Source: Methanocorpusculum sp. (GTDB taxonomy: Archaea; Halobacteriota; Methanomicrobia; Methanomicrobiales; Methanocorpusculaceae). Taken from it: DNA of 42,545 nt. Under the pieces are notes generated by a model that searched no databases, was not told where the DNA came from, and saw only the letters and a program-made list of their open reading frames with translations. The DNA is taken from assembly GCA_029987245.1 (NCBI GenBank), contig DALTWG010000008.1:1-42545 (forward strand), given 5' to 3'. Of this stretch, positions 7,678 to 15,415 are shown piece by piece (within the stretch, counting starts at the first letter, position 1; every line of letters starts with the position of its first letter). The position numbers were made by a program, and so were the translations under genes.

Positions 7678-8415
7678 TTAAAACCCTATATGCGCAAGCC
7701 CTAAGCAAATCAGCACCAGAATAATCACCGGCACATGCACCAGATAAATTATAAGAGAATGGCGCCCTAAAAAGCACAGCGGCCGACAAAGCCGCCCTTT
7801 TCCTTCAAGCCCCGCAAGTGCCTTGCAGCGTGCTCCGCCCTTATACAGCACCAGCCCCGCCGCGTACCCGAGCAGAATCACGCCAAACCACGGAAAGAGC
7901 GGCTCATAATCGAGCATGGAGACCGTTCCCGGCCCGAATCCGAGCGGAAGAAGAAAGAGGGGGCCGCGCAGCGGGAGAAACGAAAGCGCAATGCAGGCCG
8001 CTCCGACAATTGCAGCAGGAAGCGCCCGGATTTTTCCGATGACGAAAGGAATCATTAAAAGGGCGGAGACGCCGATTAAATGCAGCACGCCGAAGATAAC
8101 AAACCCCGCCGGATACACCAGCCAGGTCACGAAGGTAACCAGGGCGGCGCAGAGCAAAATCTTTAGCGCGCGCCGGCCGAGTTTTTTTGCAGCGGTCCGG
8201 GCGTCTGGTATTTTTGCGGTCATCAGCGAGGTGGAGACGCCCGCAATAAACACAAACATGAAGCAAATCGGCGCGCCGGAAATGGTCACGGGGTCAAACC
8301 AGGGAACAAGGTCCGTGCCGAAGAAATAGAGGCAGAATACTGTGTGGTAGGCTATCATGAGAAGTATGGCAAGTCCCCTTGCCGCATCGATTTCAAAGAA
8401 CCACACTTTACCCAT
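7678..8415 (-). CDS. DUF1624 / heparan-alpha-glucosaminide N-acetyltransferase-like membrane protein
   Basis: 245 residues, about seven membrane segments. The start FEIDAARGLAILLMIAYHT carries the family's ID..RG.A...M..H pattern. In the eukaryotic relatives a membrane histidine transfers acetyl groups from acetyl-CoA to sugars. The archaeal substrate is unknown; acetylation of an envelope or lipid-linked sugar is a guess. The transcript is probably leaderless from a TATA box shared with the divergent gene at 8472. Confidence 0.7.
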   Translation of the reverse strand: MGKVWFFEIDAARGLAILLMIAYHTVFCLYFFGTDLVPWFDPVTISGAPICFMFVFIAGVSTSLMTAKIPDARTAAKKLGRRALKILLCAALVTFVTWLVYPAGFVIFGVLHLIGVSALLMIPFVIGKIRALPAAIVGAACIALSFLPLRGPLFLLPLGFGPGTVSMLDYEPLFPWFGVILLGYAAGLVLYKGGARCKALAGLEGKGRLCRPLCFLGRHSLIIYLVHVPVIILVLICLGLAHIGF

Positions 8416-8436
8416 GCCTAATACGTGGACGCGGGA

Positions 8437-8449
8437 ATTATTTATACTC
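8437..8449. promoter_or_regulatory. Bidirectional TATA region
   Basis: AATTATTTATACTCG lies about 27 bases from the minus-strand ATG at 8415 and about 30 from the plus-strand ATG at 8472. No second TATA-like site fits at the right distance for either gene. Confidence 0.4.
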
Positions 8450-8471
8450 GCGGGTTTGATATATCTTTAGC

Positions 8472-9335
8472 ATGAAAGACCGGCATGTAATTGAAGCAAT
8501 AGGAATGACGCGCATTGTTGTCGAGGATGGAAAAATAGTCGAGGCGGGCGAGCCGCAAATCAGGTTTTGTCCGTTTGCAAAGCGGTTTGCGGTTCCGGTA
8601 AATCCGGTTACCACGGAAAATGTGGTGAAAAATATCGAGGGGCGCATTGCGTCTTTTGGCATGTGCAGGCGTGAGCGCGAGGTGGAGGGCACGGAGTCGA
8701 TGGTGCTGTTTGGCGCCTCCGAGCTTTTAATGACGGCGCTGGACACCCGCCTCATTGATGCGGCGGTTATCTGTTGTGACGGCGCGGGTACGGTGGTTGT
8801 GCCTTCGGCAAAGCTTGTTCAGGGCATCGGGGGAAAGATGTCGGGGCTTGTCGAAACTGTGCCTTATCCGGAGGTTATTGAGCGAATTGAGGCGGCGGGG
8901 GGTTTTGTGGTCGATAAGGAGAAGGCGCCGCTGGACCCGGTTTTGGGCATTCAGCTTGCCCGCGCGCACGGGTTTGGAAAAATAGCGGTGACAATAGCAG
9001 GCTTTCAGCATGAGCTGGCTGAGGCTGTTCGCGCGCAGTTTCCGGATGTGCTGATAATCGCGGTGCACACTACGGGGGTGGCTTCGCTTGCAGACGCGCG
9101 CCGGCTGATGAGCGCATGTGATTTGGTTTTTGCCTGCGCTTCGGCGCATGTGCGCGAGGCGGCAAGGACTTGCGCCCTGGTGCAGGGGGGCGTCGGGGTG
9201 CCGGTGTTTGCTACGTCAAAAGCGGGCAAACGCGTCGTTCTGGCGCGTTTGCTCGAATCTGAGGAGCCAATCCTGGTCAAAAACATGCAGCTGCCGGTTA
9301 TCGATATGGGCAGGCAGCCGGAGCCGCTTGTCTGA
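8472..9335 (+). CDS. Methanogenesis marker protein 8 (DUF2099)
   Basis: 287 residues matching the family in length and in segments such as FCPFAKRF, FGMCRRERE, AAVICCDGAGTVVVPSA and GLVETVPYPEVI. The family occurs almost only in methanogens; its biochemical role is not settled. Conserved cysteines at the FCPFA, GMCR and VICCDGAG segments could bind metal or a cofactor. The gene is single, reads away from the DUF1624 gene, and tRNA-Leu follows after 53 bases. Confidence 0.85.
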   Translation: MKDRHVIEAIGMTRIVVEDGKIVEAGEPQIRFCPFAKRFAVPVNPVTTENVVKNIEGRIASFGMCRREREVEGTESMVLFGASELLMTALDTRLIDAAVICCDGAGTVVVPSAKLVQGIGGKMSGLVETVPYPEVIERIEAAGGFVVDKEKAPLDPVLGIQLARAHGFGKIAVTIAGFQHELAEAVRAQFPDVLIIAVHTTGVASLADARRLMSACDLVFACASAHVREAARTCALVQGGVGVPVFATSKAGKRVVLARLLESEEPILVKNMQLPVIDMGRQPEPLV

Positions 9336-9388
9336 TGCAATTCCGCTACCTTTATTAACCTGGCAGGTCAATATGTATAGGTCAAAAG

Positions 9389-9473
9389 GCGAGGGTAGCC
9401 AAGCCAGGTCAACGGCGCTAGCTTGAGGGGCTAGTCTAGTAGTAGTTCTTGGGTTCGAATCCCATCCCTCGCA
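9389..9473 (+). tRNA. tRNA-Leu (anticodon GAG)
   Basis: An 85-base class II tRNA. The acceptor GCGAGGG pairs with CCCTCGC, the discriminator is A at 9473, and CCA is not encoded. The anticodon stem CTAGC/GCTAG holds the loop TTGAGGG with GAG at 9425-9427. The long variable arm and the T-loop TTCGAAT fit leucine. No intron. Confidence 0.95.
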
Positions 9474-9474
9474 C

Positions 9475-9490
9475 TGTTTTTGTGTTTTTG
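9475..9490 (+). terminator. T-rich terminator after tRNA-Leu
   Basis: Two runs of five T (9477-9481 and 9485-9489) follow the tRNA within four bases, typical of archaeal factor-independent termination. Confidence 0.5.
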
Positions 9491-9530
9491 TCTGTTAGTT
9501 CTCCGGTATCTGTCTCTTTGTCCGTGCCGG

Positions 9531-9557
9531 CCGGTTGCCAACCGGTTGATATAAATA
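9531..9557 (+). promoter_or_regulatory. Palindrome and TATA box before the binding-protein gene
   Basis: CCGGTTG-C-CAACCGG (9531-9545) is a perfect 7-bp inverted repeat placed at the BRE side of TATAAATA (9550-9557). The TATA centre is about 28 bases from the ATG at 9581, so the transcript is leaderless and the palindrome is well placed for a regulator. Confidence 0.45.
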
Positions 9558-9580
9558 CTTACAAAAGAAACTGTTAACAG

Positions 9581-10393
9581 ATGACTAAGAAAGTATTTAT
9601 TGGGGCAGTTATCACCCTCTTACTTGTCTTTGCCGTTGTCACAGCAGGCTGCACTACTGCAACCACCTCTGCAGGCGATGGAAAAACAAAGTATGTTATG
9701 GGTATTGATGTTTATTCTCCCTACACGTTTGATGATGAACAGGGTAATCCGACCGGTTTTGACATTGAGGCGGCAAAGTGGGTCGCAAACGACCAGGGCT
9801 TTGAGCTTGAGTTCCAGTACATTGACTGGGATGCAATGGCAACCTACCTTGAGACGGGAACCCGCGACTTAATCTGGTCCGGTCTTTCCATCACTGAAGA
9901 GCGCAAAGCAAAGATGGACTTCACAGAGCCGTACTGGAAGATTGCAATCGGTGTTGCAGGTCAGAAGGATGCAGGTTTAACCATGGATGACTTCTTCTCC
10001 GGAAAGTACACCATCGGTGTTCAGGCAGGATGTTCTGCAGACGAGGGCCTTGCAGACTATCTCGGTCAGGAACTTTACGACCAGATGATGAAGGAAGGCA
10101 AGATTAAGAACACGTACACTACCTTTGCACTTTCCATGCAGGATCTCTTAAACAAGCGTGTTGACTTTGTTATCTTTGATGATGTAGGTATCAAGGACTT
10201 TGTGAACAAGCACACTGACAAACTTGTATTCGTCGGCACCGTTGAAGACACGGAAGAGGAATTCGCCGTAGCTGTCAAGAAGGGCAACTCTGAGCTCCTC
10301 GCAAAACTCAACGCCGGTCTTGCAAATCTCCAGAAATCCGATGACTGGACTGCTCTGCAGGTCAAGTACGGATTCCTTGCAGCAGAAGCATAA
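9581..10393 (+). CDS. Amino-acid ABC transporter substrate-binding lipoprotein (SBP_bac_3)
   Basis: 270 residues. A hydrophobic signal segment ends in the lipobox TAGC (C23). After it come family-3 solute-binding hallmarks: SPYTFDDEQGNPTGFDIEAA, DLIWSGLSITEERK and the FTEPYW box. It should sit outside the membrane and bind a polar amino acid. No permease or ATPase gene is adjacent, so partners must be elsewhere or it acts as a sensor. Transcription is leaderless from TATAAATA, with a T-run stopping it at 10410. Confidence 0.85.
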   Translation: MTKKVFIGAVITLLLVFAVVTAGCTTATTSAGDGKTKYVMGIDVYSPYTFDDEQGNPTGFDIEAAKWVANDQGFELEFQYIDWDAMATYLETGTRDLIWSGLSITEERKAKMDFTEPYWKIAIGVAGQKDAGLTMDDFFSGKYTIGVQAGCSADEGLADYLGQELYDQMMKEGKIKNTYTTFALSMQDLLNKRVDFVIFDDVGIKDFVNKHTDKLVFVGTVEDTEEEFAVAVKKGNSELLAKLNAGLANLQKSDDWTALQVKYGFLAAEA

Positions 10394-10409
10394 GTCTTCT
10401 GTCACAATC

Positions 10410-10421
10410 TTTTTTTATTTT
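10410..10421 (+). terminator. T-rich terminator
   Basis: Seven T, one A and four T, 17 bases after the binding-protein stop. Confidence 0.45.
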
Positions 10422-10451
10422 GGTCTTTTGATTTTGTGTGCGGTGCGTTAT

Positions 10452-10943
10452 CTATCTGTATTTTTCCAGATACTCTGCATAATCATAGCGCTTTTTCAGC
10501 AAAACATCCCGCAAAAGAATAAAACACTGCTCTGCCTCCGCTGAAGAAATCAGCCCGCTTATCTCCATACGTGACACAACATCAGGAAGCGTTACAAACG
10601 CTGCCTTCCCGCGGACAAGCTCCCGCTGCATTGCAGCATCCTCTGTCAGTATTGGAATATCCCGTCCGCGTGAAAGAACAATAAGCCCCGCATCAATAAA
10701 ACTCAGTTTCTTATGCTCCTGCATCAGATTTGCACTCAGGCCCACCTCGACAGGGCTCATTTCAAGAACCTGCAGTCCGAGTTTTTTGCACACATCCCAT
10801 GAAGGAGACTGCATTTCCTGCAAGCGCACAAAATCACTGGTGAATACCTCACTGTACTCTTTGAAAAACTGTTCGAGAAGAGACAGCTGGGCTAAATAAA
10901 TCAGCCCGTTCATATCAACTAAGATGCTGTCCTCTTTTTTCAT
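10452..10943 (-). CDS. PIN-like toxin partner of an ImmA/IrrE regulator
   Basis: 163 residues from the ATG at 10943. An early acidic residue (ILVDMNGLIYLAQ) and a later LSFIDAGLIVLSRGRDIPILTED block are the typical PIN-domain acidic positions, which bind metal for RNA cleavage. The ATG overlaps the stop of the upstream XRE/ImmA gene as ATGA. PIN-like proteins paired with XRE-ImmA/IrrE proteins are a known toxin-antitoxin layout. The TTG at 10952 is an alternative but weaker start. Confidence 0.7.
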   Translation of the reverse strand: MKKEDSILVDMNGLIYLAQLSLLEQFFKEYSEVFTSDFVRLQEMQSPSWDVCKKLGLQVLEMSPVEVGLSANLMQEHKKLSFIDAGLIVLSRGRDIPILTEDAAMQRELVRGKAAFVTLPDVVSRMEISGLISSAEAEQCFILLRDVLLKKRYDYAEYLEKYR

Positions 10944-11983
10944 GCAGCCCAAAAACAGACGAACTTATCCCCGAGCAGTTCGCGCCCTTTGTTTACTGTG
11001 ATAATCCCCTCGGAAACCCCGCGCATAACAAGCAGCTTAAACATCCTCGGCTCTTCTGACGCAAATGTCTCTTCATGCGGCCGCTTTCCCTCGCGCGAAA
11101 GAATATACTGGCGCTGTGTTTCCAAACGCAGGCGTTCGGAAATGATGCCGGTTTCTTTCATCCGGATTAAAAGAGCCGGCACACTCACTCCGTATTTTTC
11201 ACGCAGAATCAGCAGTTCGGAAATCTCGATATTTTTCCGTTTTGAGCCGGTGTCTGCAATCAGGGAGTCGCGGGGAATGAGAAGGGCAGCTGCAAAATTA
11301 TTTGCCTCCGCCTCCGGTCTTTCTCCCGGAATAATAAAACAATGCCCCAGTTCATGCGCCAGACTGAAGCGCTGGCGCTCTTTTGGCGCACCTTTTTTCA
11401 GGCAGATTACGGTGCCCGCATTTTCATCATGAAACACTGCCGCTTCAAACTGTTCCGGTCCGTCAACGAGACAAATCGTAAACCCGTTGTTTTCCGCAAC
11501 CGACATCAGATTTTCCACAGGGTCGCTGCCCAGTTTCCACTCTGTCCTGACTTCTTCTGCAAGTTTTTCAATTTCCGCATGGAACTGCGCTGGATTGATA
11601 CTCCGGCGAAGCCGAAGAGCTTTCGGTTCCTCTCCGGCAATCTGCATAATGTCAAATATGTCGGCACGTTTTTCGAGAAAATCCTGTGTCTGGGAAATTA
11701 TCCGGGTTTTGTCTTTTGCATTCAGTTTCTGTGCGGATTTTTCCATGCGGCACAGCGGTTCTGCAGTAAGTTCAATATGGATTCTGCGGAAGAAATACTC
11801 CGGCGAAACGCCGAGTGCACCGCTTAAAGCAAGCAAATGAGTTGAGGTCGGATAGGTTTTTCCGGTTTCATATTTGGAAATGGTCATCTTTTCCACATGG
11901 ATTTTATCTGCCAGTTCCTGCTGGCTTAATCCTGCAAGTTTTCTTGCCTGTTTTACCCGCAGTCCGAATTCCTGTTTGTTCAT
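10940..11983 (-). CDS. XRE helix-turn-helix / ImmA-IrrE metallopeptidase
   Basis: 347 residues. Residues 5-60 form an XRE DNA-binding domain (VKQARKLAGLSQQELADKIH). The middle holds the HEXXH zinc site in SLAHELGHCF, followed by the usual NNFAAALLIP. ImmA/IrrE peptidases cleave or release a repressor in response to stress; fused to XRE they often act as antitoxin for the next gene. GGAG lies five bases before the ATG. It is translationally coupled to the PIN-like gene. The inverted repeat at 12009-12044 in its promoter fits autoregulation. Confidence 0.85.
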   Translation of the reverse strand: MNKQEFGLRVKQARKLAGLSQQELADKIHVEKMTISKYETGKTYPTSTHLLALSGALGVSPEYFFRRIHIELTAEPLCRMEKSAQKLNAKDKTRIISQTQDFLEKRADIFDIMQIAGEEPKALRLRRSINPAQFHAEIEKLAEEVRTEWKLGSDPVENLMSVAENNGFTICLVDGPEQFEAAVFHDENAGTVICLKKGAPKERQRFSLAHELGHCFIIPGERPEAEANNFAAALLIPRDSLIADTGSKRKNIEISELLILREKYGVSVPALLIRMKETGIISERLRLETQRQYILSREGKRPHEETFASEEPRMFKLLVMRGVSEGIITVNKGRELLGDKFVCFWAA

Positions 11984-12008
11984 GGTGCTCCTTTTCTTAT
12001 TCCGGTTG

Positions 12009-12044
12009 GGTTACATATTTGTATTTTTACTATATTTTGTAACC
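12009..12044 (-). promoter_or_regulatory. Inverted repeat in the XRE/ImmA promoter
   Basis: GGTTACA (12009-12015) and TGTAACC (12038-12044) flank an AT-rich TATA region 30-60 bases before the XRE start. The centres lie 29 bases apart, nearly three helical turns, which suits a cooperatively bound XRE dimer pair. Confidence 0.45.
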
Positions 12045-12107
12045 TGCATACAAGTATTAGATGTTTGAGAATAAATATCTGTTCCCGGGGTGACAAAAAA
12101 AGTATAG

Positions 12108-13130
12108 TTATAAGATAATTTCAATATCCAGCTGTTCTGCAAGTTCCTTGTACCGGTTGCGGATAGTAACTTCCGTTACCCCCGCCACATCAGCGACCTC
12201 GCGCTGCGTACGCCGCTCGCCGGAAAGAATCGAAGAGATATAAATTGCCGCAGCAGCAACTCCCGTCGGACCGCGGCCCGAGGTAAGTTCGCGCTCGCCC
12301 GCCTGCTTTAAAATCTCCATCGCACGGGACTGGACCTCGCCTTTGAGTCCGAGACCGGAACAGAACCGCGGGACATAATCGCCCGGCGAGGTCGGCATCA
12401 GCTTTAAGCCGAGTTCACGGGAGATGAACCGGTAGGTTCTGCCGATTTCCTTGCGCGAGACACGCGAAACCTCTGCGATTTCATCAAGCGTACGCGGCAC
12501 ATTGCACTGACGGCACGCTGCATAAAGCGCGGCTGCCGCTACACCTTCGATACTTCTTCCGCGGATGAGATTTTTATCCACTGCATCACGGTAGACAACC
12601 GCCGCGGTCTCACGCACGTTTCTCGGGAGACCCAGGGCCGATGCCATACGGTCCAGTTCGGACAGTGCGAATGCAAGGTTTCGCTCCGTTGCATTGGAAA
12701 CCCGGATACGCCGCTGCCATTTCCGCAGCCGGTACAGTTGTGCACGGTTCTTGGATGAAATCGCACGGCCGTAGGAATCGCGGTTTCTCCAGTCAATCAT
12801 TGTGGAAAGGCCTTTGTCATGAATGGTAAAGGTCATCGGCGCACCGACACGCGAGCGTTTCATTCTCTGGTCATGGTCGAACGCACGCCATTCCGGTCCC
12901 CGGTCGATGAAATCATCATCCAAAACAAGACCGCAGTTCTGGCACACCAGTTCTGCACGCTCGTAGTCATGAACCAGCTGGCGGCTGCCGCATTCGGGGC
13001 ACACCGTAACACCGGTTTCGCCGGTAGTCTGCTTTTCCTTTTCCTTTGCCGGAGCTGCAATACCTGCCCGCTCCTTCATCTTTTCGCGCTGCTGTCTCAG
13101 CTGTCTGAGTTTTTCTATTTCTGTTTCCAT
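12108..13130 (-). CDS. tfb: Transcription initiation factor TFB (TFIIB)
   Basis: 340 residues. A zinc ribbon (C44, C47, C63, C66) is followed by the B-reader segment RSRVGAPMT and two cyclin repeats (from about 150 and 245), with VYRDAVDKNLIRGRSIEGV and TGVAAAAIYISS as repeat cores. It recruits RNA polymerase to TBP-bound promoters. An extra charged 40-residue N-terminal tail precedes the ribbon. The start overlaps the end of gar1 by 16 bases, an arrangement seen in other euryarchaea. Confidence 0.97.
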   Translation of the reverse strand: METEIEKLRQLRQQREKMKERAGIAAPAKEKEKQTTGETGVTVCPECGSRQLVHDYERAELVCQNCGLVLDDDFIDRGPEWRAFDHDQRMKRSRVGAPMTFTIHDKGLSTMIDWRNRDSYGRAISSKNRAQLYRLRKWQRRIRVSNATERNLAFALSELDRMASALGLPRNVRETAAVVYRDAVDKNLIRGRSIEGVAAAALYAACRQCNVPRTLDEIAEVSRVSRKEIGRTYRFISRELGLKLMPTSPGDYVPRFCSGLGLKGEVQSRAMEILKQAGERELTSGRGPTGVAAAAIYISSILSGERRTQREVADVAGVTEVTIRNRYKELAEQLDIEIIL

Positions 13131-13414
13131 GTCTCTTTTTTCCTATAGACTTTCTTAAACTTATTCGGCTTGCCGGATTTCGGCTCGGGGATGACATAAA
13201 GTATGTCCCCTTCGCAAATCTTTGCCGAATCGGTTTCACAAAGCACAGTTACATACGGATGTGCAACGCTTCCGTACAGGTCGACAATCTTTCCCACCGG
13301 CTTTTCACAAACGTCTGCAACTTTTGCATACAGAGGAGGCAGCTGTCCCGCGTCACTTTTGACAATGAGCAGTCTCTGCCCGATATGAGATGTTACCTCC
13401 CCTGCCGGTTTCAT
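13115..13414 (-). CDS. gar1: H/ACA ribonucleoprotein subunit Gar1
   Basis: 99 residues of the Gar1/Cbf5-binding type, with PVGKIVDLYGSVAHPYV as the conserved core and a basic tail (KFKKVYRKKE). With Cbf5, Nop10 and L7Ae it makes guide-directed pseudouridines in rRNA. GAGG lies six bases before the ATG, and a TATA-like GCATATATACT is at 13458-13468. It forms a two-gene operon with tfb. Confidence 0.9.
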   Translation of the reverse strand: MKPAGEVTSHIGQRLLIVKSDAGQLPPLYAKVADVCEKPVGKIVDLYGSVAHPYVTVLCETDSAKICEGDILYVIPEPKSGKPNKFKKVYRKKETWKQK

Positions 13415-13532
13415 GAAAAGCCTCGCTTCGTATCTGTCCGCAATTAAATCGCAGAGTATATATGCAATATATTATGCGGTGATACTTCTATAAATAGTTT
13501 TCCCGCAAGATACAAATAAAAAAGAAAAGGTT

Positions 13533-14177
13533 TCAGCGGCGGAGAATGTCTGCCGCGCTAAGCGAAAGAACCTCTTTTGCCTCGGCTTCGCTCATCCCTG
13601 CGCCCCGTGCGACAAGAAAACGCATTTTTTCATCTATAATATCGTCGGGTGAATGGATGTCAGACTCGACGACAAAAGATGCACCCGCGCGCATACCTGC
13701 CTGATAAACATGACCGTTTGTTTTGTTGTGTCCGCTGCGCGAGGTTATCTCCAGGCGCACGCCGTTTTTGGCTGCCATCTGACAGTCGATGTCGGAGATA
13801 AGTCCGGGATGGGCGAGAATGTCGACATACGGCGATAAAACCGCGGCTGAGTTTGTGCCGGGGCAGACGGGCTCTGTCAGTGTTTCGCCGTGGACGACGA
13901 CAATTTCTGCGCCGAGGCGTTTTGCTTCACAGGCGAGTTCATTTATCTGCACCGGGGGTACGTGGGTGAGTTCCACGCCGGTGTAAAGTGTTATGCCGTA
14001 GAGTTCGGCGGATTTTTTCACTTTTTTCTGTGCGGCGATTATTTGTTCGACATTGGAAAAGTCGGTGTGGTCTGTAATTGCCATTTCGGTGTAGCCGGCA
14101 ACTGCCATCCGCCGTATTAATTCAGTGGGGATTAATTCCCCGTCTGACATGGTTGTGTGGGTGTGGAAATCGTACAT
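13533..14177 (-). CDS. PHP-domain metal-dependent phosphoesterase
   Basis: 214 residues with PHP motifs: FHTHT (H5, H7), AITDHTDF, GVELTH, ILAHPGL and VVESDIHSPDD. The set of His/Asp residues for a trinuclear metal site looks complete. Histidinol phosphatase-like proteins of this size are often annotated, but the true substrate is unknown. Its ATG shares one base with the stop of srp19 (TAATG), so it is translated with it. Confidence 0.8.
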   Translation of the reverse strand: MYDFHTHTTMSDGELIPTELIRRMAVAGYTEMAITDHTDFSNVEQIIAAQKKVKKSAELYGITLYTGVELTHVPPVQINELACEAKRLGAEIVVVHGETLTEPVCPGTNSAAVLSPYVDILAHPGLISDIDCQMAAKNGVRLEITSRSGHNKTNGHVYQAGMRAGASFVVESDIHSPDDIIDEKMRFLVARGAGMSEAEAKEVLSLSAADILRR

Positions 14178-14443
14178 TACTGCATTTTCTCCGCTATCAT
14201 GCGCATCAGGGTTTCTTTTGAGCCGTCGTATTCAACCCGGAGGCGTCCGGGGGCTGCATGCCACTGTTTCGGGCAGCGTGCGGTCGCATCTTCTTCGATG
14301 ACGTTGATATTGAGGGATTTTGCAAGGCGTGCAAGCTGGGCGAGGTTCGGGTTGTCCCAGGCGAGTTCTTTGGATACTCTGCGTCCTTCTTTGCGGGTCA
14401 GGGCTGTGTTGAAGTAGCAGGGGTAGAGAAATCTGACTGCCAT
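14177..14443 (-). CDS. srp19: Signal recognition particle protein SRP19
   Basis: 88 residues. The start FLYPCYFNTALTRKEGRRVS and the later WHAAPGRLRVEYDG are SRP19 signatures. The protein binds the tips of SRP RNA helices 6 and 8 and prepares the SRP54 site. The SRP RNA itself lies at 39461-39771 in this window. The gene is divergent from rpiA across 76 bases, and the promoter is probably leaderless. Confidence 0.92.
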   Translation of the reverse strand: MAVRFLYPCYFNTALTRKEGRRVSKELAWDNPNLAQLARLAKSLNINVIEEDATARCPKQWHAAPGRLRVEYDGSKETLMRMIAEKMQ

Positions 14444-14519
14444 ATATCTATAGTATAGGTTGTCTGTGGTTAAAAGAATTACAAAAGTCTATTACCTTTT
14501 CACACCCTATCTATTTCAT

Positions 14520-15191
14520 ATGACTGATGCAGTTGCAAATGCAAAAAAGGATGCGGGTTACCGCGCGGCAGATATGGTTAAAGACGGGGATATTGTGGGG
14601 CTTGGCACCGGTTCCACGGTCTTTTTCGCTATGGAGCGTTTAGGCGAGCGGATAAAATCCGAAGGCCTGCATATCTTAGGTGTGCCGACCTCGAATCAGA
14701 CGGCTATGCGGGCTGAGGAATACGGTATTCCTCTTACCACGCTTTCGCTTCATCCTGTTTTAGATATCGCGATTGACGGCGCTGACCAGGTTTCTCCTGC
14801 GAAGGAGTTAATCAAGGGGCGCGGGGCTGCACATATGCGGGAAAAGGTGGTTGCCTCGGCTGCAAAGAAGTTTGTTGTGGTTATTGATTCGGCAAAGCAG
14901 GTCGCTGAATTAAATGCGGCGGTTCCGATTGAGATTTTACCGTTTGCGTACGGCAGTGTTGTTGAAAAACTGAAGGCAATCGGCGGTGAGCCGGTTATGA
15001 GAAACGGTGTGAAAAAGGACGGCCCGGTAATTTCAGACAACGGCAATTATGTCTTTGACTGCGCGTTCGGGACGGTAAAGGATGCCAAAGCGCTTGAAGC
15101 GGCAATCAATGCAATTCCTGGTGTTTTGGAAAACGGTGTGTTTGCGCACATGGCTGAAAAGACTGAGGTCATTGTGGGAAGAGCGGAGTAA
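14520..15191 (+). CDS. rpiA: Ribose-5-phosphate isomerase A
   Basis: 223 residues. GTGSTV (substrate phosphate loop), DGADQV and the catalytic-region KGRGAAHMREK match RpiA. The enzyme interconverts ribose 5-phosphate and ribulose 5-phosphate; in methanogens it links the ribulose monophosphate route to nucleotides. The open frame extends 20 codons upstream to a TTG, but that part has no family similarity, so the ATG at 14520 is chosen. Confidence 0.95.
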   Translation: MTDAVANAKKDAGYRAADMVKDGDIVGLGTGSTVFFAMERLGERIKSEGLHILGVPTSNQTAMRAEEYGIPLTTLSLHPVLDIAIDGADQVSPAKELIKGRGAAHMREKVVASAAKKFVVVIDSAKQVAELNAAVPIEILPFAYGSVVEKLKAIGGEPVMRNGVKKDGPVISDNGNYVFDCAFGTVKDAKALEAAINAIPGVLENGVFAHMAEKTEVIVGRAE

Positions 15192-15250
15192 AAATCTGCA
15201 TATCATATTTTTTACACCGCGCGGGGTGAAGAAAAATATTTCGTGACATT

Positions 15251-15364
15251 TTGCCTGAACCGGAAATTGACGATATCTGGGATGTTGAAAAAATAGATGC
15301 TGATATGGACAAAATTTTAGCGACCTCGGAAAAGCACTGCAGGTTTGATGAGGTTTTGCAATAA
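15251..15364 (+). CDS. Possible 37-residue acidic ORF or gene remnant
   Basis: A frame beginning at TTG 15251 encodes a strongly acidic peptide (PEPEIDDIWDVEKIDADMDK and on) ending in TAA at 15364. No ATG start and no clear ribosome site are present. It may be a decayed gene end or a small protein; the reading is weak. The remaining bases between rpiA and fen1 show nothing else. Confidence 0.15.
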   Translation: MPEPEIDDIWDVEKIDADMDKILATSEKHCRFDEVLQ

Positions 15365-15415
15365 CCTGAATAAAGAGGGGGTTGAAAAAAGACCTCTGAT
15401 TTTCCCTATTCTTTT

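Noticed and set aside
9389..9473. tRNA-Leu as the attachment site of the 3.5-7.5 kb element
   Set aside because: No second copy of the tRNA 3-prime end could be found in the window, and the element region does not reach the tRNA.
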